Shown here piece after piece: positions 22,690 through 34,851 of a stretch of 64,000 nt of DNA. Positions within the stretch are counted from its first letter, which is position 1. Every line of letters starts with the position of its first letter. Location of the stretch: NCBI GenBank assembly GCA_029844215.1, contig CM056724.1, forward strand, positions 34,510,446 through 34,574,445, written 5' to 3'. This DNA is from Przewalskia tangutica (taxonomy: Eukaryota > Streptophyta > Magnoliopsida > Solanales > Solanaceae). A program made the position numbers and the translations under genes. The notes under the pieces were generated by a model. The model was not told the DNA's origin. It saw nothing but the letters and a program-made list of their open reading frames with translations, and searched no databases.

Positions 22690-23000
22690 CCTGTAAGGAG
22701 GGCACCTATACTACGCCCATCACGGTCGATAACGTCATCTAGTCCGCGTAAGGTATCTTGCGACCCGTTCACGGTCGATAATGTCATATAGTCTGCCCAT
22801 AAAGGTATCTTGCGGCCCGTTCTGGGTCGATAATGTCATATAGTCGCCCGTAAAGGTATCTGCCGGCCCATTCACGGGTCGATAATGTCATATAGTCTGC
22901 CCGTATAGGTATACTGCCCGGCCCAGTCCTGGGTCGATAATGTCATATAGTGCGCGTATAGGTATACTGCCCGCCCATTCTGGGTCGATAATGTCATATA
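22690..23000. repeat. 56-bp minisatellite in left LTR
   Basis: About five to six imperfect units of the type GGTCGATAATGTCATATAGT plus CCCGTAAAGGTATACTGCCC plus GGCCCATTCCTG. Copies recur at 27541-27883 and 32418-32757. Differences between the three LTRs concentrate here. Confidence 0.9.
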
Positions 23001-24729
23001 GAATCCAGAATTTAACCCAACGTACTCACGCGCCTCTACTCCTTTAGAAAGACTCTTTTCAATTACAACTTCCCAGATACTAACAACTATAGTATCAAGT
23101 CCTATCCGTCTTTCAAGACAAGTCACAATACATTTTTAGAAATACAATTACCAACTAAAAACAAGTGACTTCTTTTCTTATAAAACCTTAGGCAAGCGAT
23201 GCCAGTAAAACAAGTTGCCTTTTCACTAAAGTCAAGTCATTTATCTTTCCATAAGGCAAATATAACTAACTTCCCATAAAGCCGTTATATTCACTTTATA
23301 CCTTAGCCATAAACAATTTCCTATCCAAGGGACTTATACGTTTAAAACGGAACAAGTATCACATACTTTAAAACTCTTCAAGTCCCTTAATTTTAAAATC
23401 AACTTAAGACATCCTTACTATTTTCAAAGAAGTGAGTTAATCTCCTAACCCACCCGACTTGGCATTTCATAAAACAAGTAAAGAATGTCATAGTCTTCAG
23501 ACGCTCAGTACTACATACGTCAACTAGTCACGCTCAAAAGATAGGAAAAGTTCTACATAGAGTAAATCACATAACTACCTCTTAACTTCTAAGAGTAGAA
23601 GGAAACATGAAATGATACCACAAGTATATTCCATACATAGAATCATGCCAAAGGAAGGAAGAGGTTCATACCTCGCGACGATTGTCGACAGTAGCAAAAT
23701 GCTCCAAAGTACTTCAAGCTTGATAGCTATTCCACTCTCCAAGTAGGATACGCTATACTTAGTACTTCAGCCTATAATGGTCACAATACGTTCATTAACC
23801 TCTCACTTCATACGTAGAATTATTCTAAGTGCTAAGTCACCAATTCTACGGAAAATCGGACAGAACCTCCTTTGTTTCTACTAACTTTGCCACCTTTTTC
23901 AAGGCGAATACAATAACCAAACAGCCCCAATTGGCTCACAATTTCTATAAGGTACTCGATACAAATGACTAACTAAACATTGATTGGCTCACAATTTAGA
24001 AAGTAGTCAATACAAATGAAAAACAAACTAAAAGTCCAAATTCGCCACCTGAGTTCAACCTTACCAATTCTTATCAAATTTCCATTTCATTCCAAATTGG
24101 TAGCATAACATGATATCAAGTCGTATTTGATTATAACAATCCATAATCTCTAAGTAGGTAACATGCGACGATTTCTAATAACGACTAAATTGAAATCCAA
24201 CTTAACATGGCTTATATTACATTCCGGATTTCCAATGCTACAATCAATCCACAATCCTTATAAACTTCTACTAATCAACTTCATGCTAGCAACACGTAAA
24301 GCTAATAACAACAATATAAACATATAATCTTGTAACACATTAAAGGACAAAATTATACCTCAACGAATCTTAATCCAATTCCAATCCGAAGTCGCTCCTA
24401 GTAGTTTAGAACCCCTCCAAGACACTTCAATCCGCTTGTTGAGACCCTTAGAACCACACCAACAACTTTCCTTCAACTTACAATCCAAAACCTAGAAAGT
24501 CTCTAGGTTTTCACTTTGCGACTAACCCGAAAACTATCTTTTTTCCGAGATTTTCTATTGAGATACACTTACATAACACTCATGAACCTTGGTTTAAAGT
24601 GTGGGGCTTAAAGGACAAGAAACGAAAATTTTTGCTCTTCACAAAGCCTTGAACCCGAGAGCATCTCTTGCTCTTCCTTCAAATTTTGTGAAAATATGGC
24701 TAAGTGTTAAGCTTGTCTTGCACAACTAG

Positions 24730-24739
24730 TATTATAAAG
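24730..24739 (-). promoter_or_regulatory. LTR TATA-like box (left LTR)
   Basis: CTTTATAATA on the minus strand, about 340 bp into the LTR. The right LTR has the same sequence (34496-34505). The middle LTR is changed at this site (29618-29627). Confidence 0.55.
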
Positions 24740-24928
24740 TGTAATGGAGGGTTATGATATAAACAAATGGGTGGTTTGGATGAGCTCTTAATTAATATCA
24801 AGCTAATGTGGCCCCATTGACTTAGTCAATATTGTCAAGCTCACTACATTGCAAGACTTGTCTTCCTAACAAGGGTCAAATGACCCTTGTGCCCATGCAT
24901 TTCGTCCAAGACATCTATAAGGGGGGGT

Positions 24929-24938
24929 GACACGTGTC
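24929..24938. promoter_or_regulatory. G-box palindrome in LTR U3
   Basis: GACACGTGTC, a perfect palindrome with the CACGTG core bound by plant bZIP and bHLH factors, followed by CGCCCTCCC. Present also at 29816-29825, 34700-34709, 45251-45260 and 50986-50995 in other LTRs. Its binding role is inference. Confidence 0.6.
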
Positions 24939-25074
24939 GCCCTCCCATTCGTCACAATAAAACATTTTCCGAAAATTTCATAATTCCGAGAAATTTTTTA
25001 CAAGTCCCAAATCTTAACACTGTGAGTTCTTACGTACGTTCTTACACCATGTCCTGTAAATACGGGGTGTAACA

Positions 25075-25110
25075 TTCTTCCCCCCTTAGAAACATTCGTC
25101 CTCGAATGTT
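25075..25110 (-). promoter_or_regulatory. Polypurine tract and adjacent inverted repeat
   Basis: On the minus strand TAAGGGGGGAAGAA abuts the 3' LTR (25075-25088) and primes plus-strand synthesis. Just upstream in element sense, AACATTCG and CGAATGTT (25091-25110) form a hairpin. The same pair occurs at 29962-29997 and 45589-45623. Confidence 0.85.
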
Positions 25111-25385
25111 CTTTCGGAGTCAAACTTAAAATTAACAACATAGTTTCCTTTCACCACCCCCGACATACCAACAATGCCACACATGGCCTTAATACCTCGC
25201 ACCCACATATCTGTCCGTCATAAGCCCAAAAAGGGATTATCTTTTCGTACTTCCAACTCCTTCTAACATATACATAGTCTCAATATAATCTGTTCATAAA
25301 ACTTAAACATACCATAACTTATCATGTAAACAAGTTTCTAAAGGCCAAAGACATACCTGAAATCATATAGGCGGTTCAAGGACCG

Positions 25386-26651
25386 CTAAAACTGGGAACT
25401 CCCACCACGACCTCTGCCACGGCCTGTCGGTGCATGAACATCCTGCCTAGCTAGTGAAGGCGAAGAACCCGCAACTGATCCAGTAGGCTGTGTTGTCCCA
25501 CCAGGACCCCCTCTATAAGGACACTCTCTTAACATATGGCCTAGACGACCACAAGAAAAACAAGCACCTGTACCGGCGCGACATACCCCAGAATGTAACC
25601 TACCACACTGGGCACATTGAGGCAAAGGTGGCCTCGATCGATGGAACCCCGTCTCCACGAGACTCGAAGCTCTAGAGACTGGCCGGCCCTGCATTCCCGG
25701 GGTTGTGAAAACCCCGCTGGAAAAGCGTGAGGTGCACTCTGTCGGTGAGCGAATCAGACCTAGCTCTTGCCGAGGCTCTCCGCCTCGAATATCACCTGAA
25801 CCCTGCCGTCTTGGCCTCTTGGCTGGCCTCGTCTGGTCGGTCCTCTCTCTCCTCGCCCTCAATCTCGTGCATATGTCGTATCACAGCAATATCCATCCCT
25901 GGCTGAAGGGCCACTCCCAGGCAAGCAGTGATCATATAACGGTCTAGTCCCATAACATAGCGATGGACTCTATCGGCCATGTTAGCCACAATAGTGTGCG
26001 CATACCTAGCCAACGAGTCAAACTCTAGGGTGTACTCCCTGATGGTCCTCCCATTCTGCCTCAATGATAAGAACCTATCAACACGGGCTCTCCTCATCTC
26101 GGGAGGTAAAAGTGACCAAGAAAGGCCTCTGTGAACTCATCCCAAACCGCTGGACGAGCATCATCACCTCTCGAAAGCAACCACGACTCAAACCAGTTCA
26201 ACGCGATGTCGCGTAACCGGTAGGAGGCTAGCGTAACAGACTCTGTCTCTGAAGCCCTAAGAACCTGCGTGGTCCGCTGTAGCTGCCGAATGAACTCCTG
26301 CGGATCCTCATCATACCTCGAACCATAAAACTCGGTGGATGACATCCTGAAAATCCCTAATCCGCAAACCGGCTCACTGGGTGGGTTACTGCTCACCTGC
26401 CCAGGCCCGACTACTATCTTGGTCAATAATCGGATCTGCTCCCGTAGTCTCTATACTCGGCACCGTGCGGGCGAGGCTCGTGCAGGAACCTGGAGCTACC
26501 GCCGCTCTGCCTCTAATATCGACGGCGTGCTGAACTCGCCCGACCGCCTACTACCTCGGGCATAGTCGTGCCCGACTCGTAACTCTCTGCGCCTTCTGGC
26601 GGCTCCTGCTTTGCCCTTGCCTCTCGGGCCTGGTCGCTTCCGTGGAGGCAT
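25386..26651 (-). pseudogene. gag of gag-only unit 1
   Basis: Capsid/nucleocapsid protein of a chromovirus. The start is the ATG at 26651 (MPPRKRPGPRGKGKAG), just after the leader and primer-binding site, matching the start at 59219. The central retrotransposon-gag domain is visible as LNWFESWLLSRGDDA and RQNGRTIREYTLEFDSLAR, and a CCHC knuckle CFSCGRLGHMLREC lies near the end after a CAQCGRLHSGVC motif. It terminates with an RGRGRGG tail. Several small frameshifts divide it (open pieces 26496-26702, 26094-26426, 25792-26097, 25386-25862). Most breaks coincide with CG, CAG or CTG sites, so some may be sequence errors. No pol follows before the polypurine tract. Confidence 0.93.
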
Positions 26652-26748
26652 AATTTCATAAGAATAGGTCGGAGGATTCAACCTAATAAGACTCTCTTGC
26701 ACGATCTCGAGAGAGAAGAATGGAAACCATCCTAAATGTCCTGCGCAC

Positions 26749-26782
26749 GATTATAGATGTGGTGCACAACACACCGATAATC
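26749..26782 (-). other. Conserved leader hairpin, gag-only unit 1
   Basis: Outer stem GATTAT/ATAATC with an inner GGTG/CACC stem, between the primer-binding site and the gag start. The same element lies at 31655-31686, 47691-47724 and 59074-59107. Confidence 0.8.
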
Positions 26783-26839
26783 AAGACTCTACTAGACACG
26801 ATGCAGAGACGCGGCGTAGACACTTTCCGAGGACTAACT

Positions 26840-26851
26840 GCTCTGATACCA
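26840..26851 (-). promoter_or_regulatory. Primer-binding site, gag-only unit 1
   Basis: Minus-strand TGGTATCAGAGC (initiator tRNA-Met type), four bases from the LTR that starts at 26855/26856. Confidence 0.92.
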
Positions 26852-26855
26852 CTTT

Positions 26856-29800
26856 TGTCACGACCCGACCCCGGGACCGCGACTGGTGCCCTACCTGGGC
26901 ACCCTTACAGGTAAACATCAGAGAAAATCAGCGGAACATACATGAAACTTATAAATGAAACATTGGAAGTAAAACAACAGGTTAGCCGATAGGGCTACCT
27001 TCCTGGACATACATATATACAACCGAAGCAGTTGCCTCCTTTCTTTACAAACTGACCCACAAAATGTAACTACAGACCTCTAAGAGTTTTTAACATAACA
27101 ACAGTGGCGGGACAGGGCCCCGCCATACCCCTGAATATACATGAATCAACTACTTCAGGGAAAACCGTACCAAGAGATAAAGCCTCCGGAGCAAATGGAG
27201 CTTTTTCCCAACAACTGAACCGAGATCCTAAGAGCAAGGATCACCAACCTGGGTACCTAAAACCTGCGGGCATGAACGCAGCCCAGAAGAAGTCGATCAA
27301 CAGTGCAGAATATGGAGCGAAATAACGTCTGAAATGTGTCATAACTGTACAAAAGAATGACAAGGACAAGTATAAAACAATACATACCAGATCCTGCCGT
27401 GTCATTACCACTTATGAACTTAATCGCACCCTATTATCTTTTCCATTCTTAATAAAATTTACAGCCACATTCTTACGTACATTATTAGAAAAAGAATCAT
27501 TAAGTTCATTACTATATAACTTACTTATTTTTCATAAGTATAATCCGGCCCTGTAAGGAGGGGCACCTATACTACCCGGCCCAATCCTGGGTCGATAACG
27601 TCATCTAGTGCGCGTGAGTAGGTATCGCCCGACCCATTCTCGGTCGATAATGTCAAATAGTCTGCCCGTAAAGGTATACTGCCCGGCCCATTCCTGGGTC
27701 GATAATGTCATATAGTGCGCCCATAAAGGTATCTTTGCCCGCCCGTTCTCGGGTCGATAATGTCATATAGTCTGCCCATAAAGGTATACTGCCCGGCCCA
27801 TTCCTGGGTCGATAATGTCATATAGTGCGCTCAGATAGGTATCTTTGCCGGCCCATTCTCGGTCGATAATGTCATATAGAATCCGGGAATTTAACCCAAC
27901 GTACTACGCACCTCTACTCCTTTAGAAAGACTCTTTTTCAATTACAACTTCCCAGATACTAACAACTATAGTATCAAGTCCTATCCGTCTTTCAAGACAA
28001 GTCACAATACATTTTTAGAAATACAATTCACATCTAAAAACAAGTGACTTCTTTTCTTATAAAACCTTAGGCAAGCGATGCCGTAAAAACAAGTTGCCTT
28101 TTCACTAAAGTCAAGTCATTTATCTTTCCATAAGGCAAATATAACTAACTTCCCATAAAGCCGTTATATTCACTTTATACCTTAGCCATAAACAATTTCC
28201 TATCCAAGGGACTTATACGTTTAAAACGGAACAAGTATCACATACTTTAAAACTCTTCAAGTCCCTTAATTTTAAAATCAACTTAAGACATCCTTACTAT
28301 TTTCAAAGAAGTGAGTTAATCTCCTAACCCACCCGACTTGGCATTTCATAAAACAAGTAAAGAATGTCATAGTCTCAGACGCTCACTGTACTACATACGT
28401 GCAACTAGTCACGCTCAAAAGATAGGAAAAGTTCTACATAGAGTAAATCACATAACTACCTCTTAACTTCTAAGAGTAGAAGGAAACATGAAATGATACC
28501 ACAAGTATATTCCATACATAGAATCATGCCAAAGGAAGGAAGAGGTTCACATACCTCGCGACGATTGTCGACAAGTAGCAAAATGCTCCAAAGTACTTCA
28601 ATCTTGATAGCTATTCCACTCTCCAAGTAGGATACGCTATACTTAGTACTTCAGCCTATAATGGTCACAATACGTTCATTAACCTCTCACTTCATACGTA
28701 GAATTATTCTAAGTGCTAAGTCACCAATTCTACGGAAAATCTGGAGAACCTCCTTTGTTTCTACTAACTTTGCCACCTTTTCAAGGCCGAATACAATAAC
28801 CAAACAGCCCCAATTGGCTCACAATTTCTATAAGGTACTCGATACAAATGACTAACTAAAAATTTCCAATTGGCTCACAATTTAGAAAGTAGTCCAATAC
28901 AAATGAAAAACAAACTAAAAGTCCAAATTCGCCACCTTGAGTTCAACCTTACTAATTCTTATCAAATTTCCATTTCATTCCAAATTGGTAGCATAACATG
29001 ATATCAAGTCGTATTTGATTATAACAATCCATAATCTCTAAGTAGGTAACATGCGACGATTTCTAATAACGACTAAATTGAAATCCAACTTAACATGGCT
29101 TATATTACATTCCGGATTTCCAATGCTACAATCAATCCACAATCCTTATAAACTTCTACTAATCAACTTCATGCTAGCAACACGTAAAGCTAATAACAAC
29201 AATATAAACATATAATCTTGTAACACATTAAAGGACAAAATTATACCTCAACGAATCTTAATCCAATTCCAATCCGAAGTCGCTCCTAGTAGTTTAGAAC
29301 CCTCCAAGACACTTCAATCCGCTTGTTGAGACCCTTAGAACCACACCAACAACTTTCCTTCAACTTACAATCCAAAACCTAGAAAGTCTCTAGGTTTTCA
29401 CTTTGCGACTAACCCGAAAACTATCTTTTTTCCGAGATTTTCTATTGAGATACACTTACATAACACTCATGAACCTTGGTTTAAAGTGTGGGGCTTAAAG
29501 GACAAGAAACGAAAATTTTGCTCTTCACAAAGCCTTGAACCCGAGAGCATGTCTTGCTCTTCGTTCAATTTTTTGTGAAAAGAGGGCTAAGTGTTAAGCT
29601 TGTCTTGCACAACTAGTATTCTAACGTGTAATGGAGGGTTATGATATAAACAAATGGGTGGTTTGGATGAGCTCTGAATTAATATCAAGCTAATGTGGCC
29701 CCATTGACTTAGTCAATATTGTCAAGCTCACTACATTGCAAGACTTGTCTTCCTAACAAGGGTCAAATGACCCTTGTGCCCATGCATTTCGTCCAAGACA

Positions 29801-29961
29801 TCTATAAGGGGGGGTGACACGTGTCGCCCTCCCATTCGTCACAATAAAACATTTTCCGAAAATTTCATAATTCCGAGAAATTTTTTACAAGTCCCAAATC
29901 TTAACACTGTGAGTTCTTACGTACGTTCTTACACCATGTCCTGTAAATACGGGGTGTAACA
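26856..29961 (-). repeat. Gag-only array, middle LTR (3106 bp)
   Basis: Shared by both internal units. Same ends as the other two, but with a private cluster of base changes at about 29550-29680, including the TATA-like box, where left and right LTRs agree with each other. Confidence 0.95.
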
Positions 29962-31746
29962 TTCTTCCCCCCTTAGAAACATTCGTCCTCGAATGTTCTT
30001 TCGGAGTCAAACTTAAAATTAACAACATAGTTTCCTTTCACCACCCCCGACATACCAACAATGCCACACATGGCCTTAATACCTCGCACCCACATATCTG
30101 TCCGTCATAAGCCCAAAAAGGGATTATCTTTTCGTACTTCCAACTCCTTCTAACATATACATAGTCTCAATATAATCTGTTCATAAAACTTAAACATACC
30201 ATAACTTATCATGTAAACAAGTTTCTAAAGGCCAAAGACATACCTGAAATCATATAGGCGGTTCAAGGACCGCTAAAACTGGGAACTCCCACCACGACCT
30301 CTGCCACGGCCTGTCGGTGCATGAACATCCTGCCTAGCTAGTGAAGGCGAAGAACCCGCAACTGATCCAGTAGGCTGTGTTGTCCCACCAGGACCCCCTC
30401 TATAAGGACACTCTCTTAACATATGGCCTAGACGACCACAAGAAAAACAAGCACCCGTACCGGCGCGACATACCCCAGAATGTAACCTACCACACTGGGC
30501 ACATTGAGGCAAAGGTGGCCTCGACTGACTGGAACCCCCATCTCCCTGAGACTCTGAAGCTCTAGAGACCTGACCGGCCCCTGCATTCCCGGGGTTGTGA
30601 AAACCCCTGCTGGAAAAATGTGGAGGAGCACTCGTCGGTTGAATCAGACCTAGCTTCGCTTGAGGCTCTCCGCCTCGAATATCACCTGAACCTCGCTGCC
30701 TCGCCTCTTGGCCGGGCCTTGGTCTGGTCGGTCCTCTCTCCTGTCCTCAATCCTCGCATATGTCAGATCTCCGGCAATATCCATTCTGGTGAAGGGCCAC
30801 TCCCGTGCAAGCGTTGATCATATAACGGTCTAGTCCCATAACATAGCGATGGACTCTATCGGCCATGTTAGCCACAATAGTGCGATACCTAGCCAACGAG
30901 TCAAACTCTAGGTGTACTCACGATGGTCCTCCCATTCTGCCTCAATGATAAGAACCTATCAACCCGGGCTCTCCTCATCTCAGGAGGCAAAAAGTGACCA
31001 AGAAAGGCCTCTGTGAACTCATCCCAACCCGCTGGACGAGCATCATCACCTCTCGAAAGCAACCACGACTCAAACCGGTTCAACGCGATGTCGCAGAACC
31101 GGTAGGAGGCTAGCGAATGCACTGTCTCTGAAGCCCTAAGAACTCGCGTGGTCATTGTAGCTGCCGAATGAACTCCTGCTGATCCTCATCAGACCTCGAA
31201 CCATAAAACTCAGGTGGATGACATCCCAGAAAATCCCTAATCCGCAAACTGTCGGCTCTAGGGTGGGTTGCCTGCTCCTGTCGGTGCTGCCCGACTACTA
31301 TACTGGTCAATAATCGGATCTGCTCCCCGTAGTCTCTACACTCACCGGCCGCGGAATCGAGGCTCAGTGCACGAACCTCTGGAGCTACTGCCGCTCTCCG
31401 CTCCTCTCATACCGACGGCGTGGATGAACTCGCCGACCCGCTTACTACCTCGTATAGTGCGTGCCCGACTTCGTAACTCTCTGACCATCGCGCCTCTGCC
31501 GCCTTGCCCTTCTGGGGCCGGGTCGCCTTCCGTGGAGGCATAGCTGTGTCACATTCATACGATTACGTCCGAGGGGATTCAACCTAATAAGACAGCTCTC
31601 ATCGCACGATCTCGGAGAGAAGAATGGAAACCAATCCTAAATGTCCTGCACCACGATTATAGATGGTGCACAACACACCGATAATCAAGACTCTACTAGA
31701 CACTGGCTCAGACACTTTCCGAGGACTAATCGCTCGATACCACTTT
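29962..31746 (-). mobile_element. Internal region, gag-only unit 2
   Basis: Near copy of 25075-26855: polypurine tract and inverted repeat (29962-29997), a noncoding stretch, gag, leader hairpin (31655-31686) and a damaged primer-binding site (about 31731-31742, GCTCGATACCA on plus where unit 1 has GCTCTGATACCA). Confidence 0.93.
30273..31541 (-). pseudogene. gag of gag-only unit 2
   Basis: Same architecture as the gag at 25386-26651: start at 31541 (MPPRK), central domain with LNRFESWLLSRGDDA and LRQNGRTI, then CAQCGRLHSGVC and CFSCGRLGHMLREC and the RGRGRGG tail. The 3' third (30273-30512) is open and almost identical to unit 1. The 5' two thirds are broken by many one- to four-base indels relative to unit 1. 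Confidence 0.9.
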
Positions 31747-34700
31747 TGTCACGACGACCTCGATCGCGATCGTGCCCTACCCAGGCACCGCTACAGTAAA
31801 CATCGAGAAAATCAGCGAACATACATGAAACTTATAAATGAAACATTGGAAGTAAAACAACAAAGTTAGCCGATAGGGCTACCTTCCCGACATACATATA
31901 TACAACCAAGCGATTGCCTCCTTTCTTTACAAACCGACCCACAAAATGTAACTACAGACCTCTAAGAGTTTTTAACATAACAACGATGGACAGGGGCCCC
32001 GCCATACCTGAATATACATGAATCAACTACTTGTGGAAAACTGCATCAAGAGATAAAGTCTCCGGAGCAAATGGAGCTTTTTCCCCAACAACTGAACCGA
32101 GATCCTAAGAGCAAGGATCACCAACCTGGGTACCTAAAACCTGCGGGCATGAACGCACTTCGGGCGGGTCATACAACAGTTTAATATGGAATGTAAATAA
32201 CGCATAAGAAATGTGTCATAATCAGCGTACAAAAGAATGACAAGGACAAGTATAAAACAATACATACGGATCCTCGTGTCATTACCACTTATGAACTTAA
32301 TCGCACCCTATTATCTTTTCCATTCTTAATAAAATTTACAGCCACATTCTTACGTACATTATTAGAAAAAGAATCATTAAGTTCATTACTATATAACTTA
32401 CTTATTTTTCATAAGTATAATCCGGCCCTGTAAGGAGGGGCACCTATACTACCCGGCCCAATCCTGGGTCGATAACGTCATCTAGTCTGCCCGTAAAGGT
32501 ATACTGCCCGACCCATTCCTGGGTCGATAATGTCATATAGTCTGCCCATAAAGGTATACTGCCCGGCCCATTCCTGGGTCGATAATGTCATATAGTCTGC
32601 CCATAAAGGTATACTTGCCGCCCGTTCTGGGTCGATAACGTCATCTAGTCTGCCCGTAAAGGTATACTGCCCGGCCCATTCCTGGGTCGATAATGTCATA
32701 TAGTCTGCCCGTATAGGTATACTGCCCGGCCCATTCCTGGGTCGATAATGTCATATAGAATCCGGGAATTTAACCCAACGTACTACGCGCCTCTACTCCT
32801 TTAGAAAGACTCTTTTTCAATTACAACTTCCCAGATACTGACAACTATAGTATCAAGTCCTATCCGTCTTTCAAGACAAGTCACAATACATTTTTAGAAA
32901 TACAGTTACCGGCTTCTAAAAACAAGTGACTTCTTTTCTTATAAAACCTTAGGCAAGCGATGCCGTAAAATCAAGTTGCCTTTTCACTAAAGTCAAGTCA
33001 TTTATCTTTCCATAAGGCAAATATAACTAACTTCCCATAAAGCCGTTATATTCACTTTATACCTTAGCCATAAACAATTTCCTATCCAAGAGACTTATAC
33101 GTTTAAAGCGGAACAAGTATCACATACTTTAAAACTCTTCAAGTCCCTTAAATTTAAAATCAACTTAAGACATCCTTACTATTTTCAAAGAAGTGAGTTA
33201 ATCTCCTAACCCACCCGACTTGGCATTTCATAAAACAAGTAAAGAATGTCATAGTCTCAGACGCTCATCAGTACTACATACGTGCAACTAGTCACGCTCG
33301 AAAGATAGGAAAAGTTCTACATAAAGTAAATCACATAACTACCTCTTAACTTCTAAGAGTAAGGAAACATGAAATGATACCACAAGTATATTCCATACAT
33401 AGAATCATGCCAAAGGAAGGAAGAGGTTCACATACCTCGCGACGATTGTCGACAAGTAGCAAAATGCTCCAAAGTACTTCAATCTTGATAGCTATTCCAC
33501 TCTCCAAGTAGGATACGCTATACTTAGTACTTCAAGCCTATAATGGTCACAATCGTTCATTAACCTCTCACTTCATAATAGAATTATTCTAAGTGCTAAG
33601 TCACCAATTCTACGGAAAATCGGACAGAACCTCCTTTGTTTCTACTAACTTTGCCACCTTTTTCAAGGCCGAATAAAATAACCAAACAGCCCCAATTGGC
33701 TCACAATTTCTATAAGGTACTCAATACAAATGACTAACTAAACATTCCAATTGGCTCACAATTTAGAAAGTAGTCCAATACAAATGAAAAACAAACTAAA
33801 AAGTCCAAATTCGGCCACCTTGAGTTCAACCTTACCAATTCTTATCAAATTTCCATTTCATTCCAAATTGGTAGCATAACATGATATCAAGTCGTATTTG
33901 ATTATAACAATCCATAATCTCTAAGTAGGTAACATGCGACGATTTCTAATAACGACTAAATTGAAATCCAACTTAACATGGCTTATATTACATTCCGGAT
34001 TTCCAATGCTACAATCAATCCACAATCCTTATAAACTTCTACTAATCAACTTCATGCTAGCAACACGTAAAGCTAATAACAACAATATAAACATATAATC
34101 TTGTAACACATTAAAGGACAAAATTATACCTCAACGAATCTTAATCCAATTCCAATCCAAGTCGCTCCTAGTAGTTTAGAACCTCCAAGACACTTCAATC
34201 CGCTTGTTGAGACCCTTAGAACCACACCAACAACTTTCCTTCAACTTACAATCCAAAACCTAGAAAGTCTCTAGGTTTTCACTTGCGACTAACCCGAAAA
34301 CTATCTTTTTCCGAGATTTTCTATTGAGATACACTTACATAACACTCATGAACCTTGGTTTTAAAGTGTGGCTTAAAGGACAAGAAACGAAAATTTTTGC
34401 TCTTCACAAAGCCTTGAACCCGAGAGCATCTCTTGCTCTTCCTTCAAATTTTTGTGAAAATATGGCTAAGTGTTAAGCTTGTCTTGCACAACTAGTATTA
34501 TAAAGTGTAATGGAGGGTTATGATATAAACAAATGGGTGGTTTGGATGAGCTCTTAATTAATATCAAGCTAATGTGGCCCCATTGACTTAGTCAATATTG
34601 TCAAGCTCACTACATTGCAAGACTTGTCTTCCTAACAAGGGTCAAATGACCCTTGTGCCCATGCATTTCGTCCAAGACATCTATAAGGGGGGGGGGGGTG

Positions 34701-34846
34701 ACACGTGTCGCCCTCCCATTCGTCACAATAAAACATTTTCCGAAAATTTCATAATTCCGAGAAATTTTTTTACAAGTCCCAAATCTTAACACTGTGAGTT
34801 CTTACGTACGTTCTTACACCATGTCCTGTAAATACGGGGTGTAACA
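31747..34846 (-). repeat. Gag-only array, right LTR (5' LTR, 3100 bp)
   Basis: This would be the promoter LTR of the array. The first ~900 plus-strand bases differ from the left and middle copies by many small indels, while the remainder is nearly identical. The TATA-like box is intact (34496-34505). The G run before the G-box has 12 G against 7 in the other two copies. Ends ...GTGTAACA, followed by the right TSD CTAAT (34847-34851). Confidence 0.95.
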
Positions 34847-34851
34847 CTAAT

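Larger units (their letters stand above)
22021..25074 (-). repeat. Gag-only array, left LTR (3' LTR, 3054 bp)
   Basis: TGTCACG...GTGTAACA on the plus strand. Holds a U5 hairpin (22050-22068), the 56-bp minisatellite (about 22690-23000), a TATA-like box (24730-24739, minus) and a G-box palindrome (24929-24938). Confidence 0.95.
22021..34846 (-). mobile_element. Gag-only chromovirus array: LTR-internal-LTR-internal-LTR
   Basis: Read on the minus strand: LTR 34846-31747, internal 31746-29962, LTR 29961-26856, internal 26855-25075, LTR 25074-22021. Each internal region (about 1.78 kb) has a primer-binding site and leader at its right end, a gag with zinc knuckle, and a polypurine tract at its left end, but no protease, RT, RNase H or integrase. 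This fits terminal-repeat retrotransposons with only GAG (TR-GAG), which depend on pol from another element. A single pair of CTAAT duplications flanks the whole array, so it either expanded by unequal recombination between LTRs after insertion or integrated as a multimer. Confidence 0.95.

Noticed and set aside
22690..23000. Regularly spaced repeats resembling a CRISPR array
   Set aside because: Units are directly abutting, imperfect and lie inside an LTR of a eukaryotic genome; there are no unique spacers.
25490..25675. Plus-strand ORFs across the gag regions (also 25705-25947, 30377-30565)
   Set aside because: They are antisense shadows of the minus-strand gag, which has the recognisable domains.
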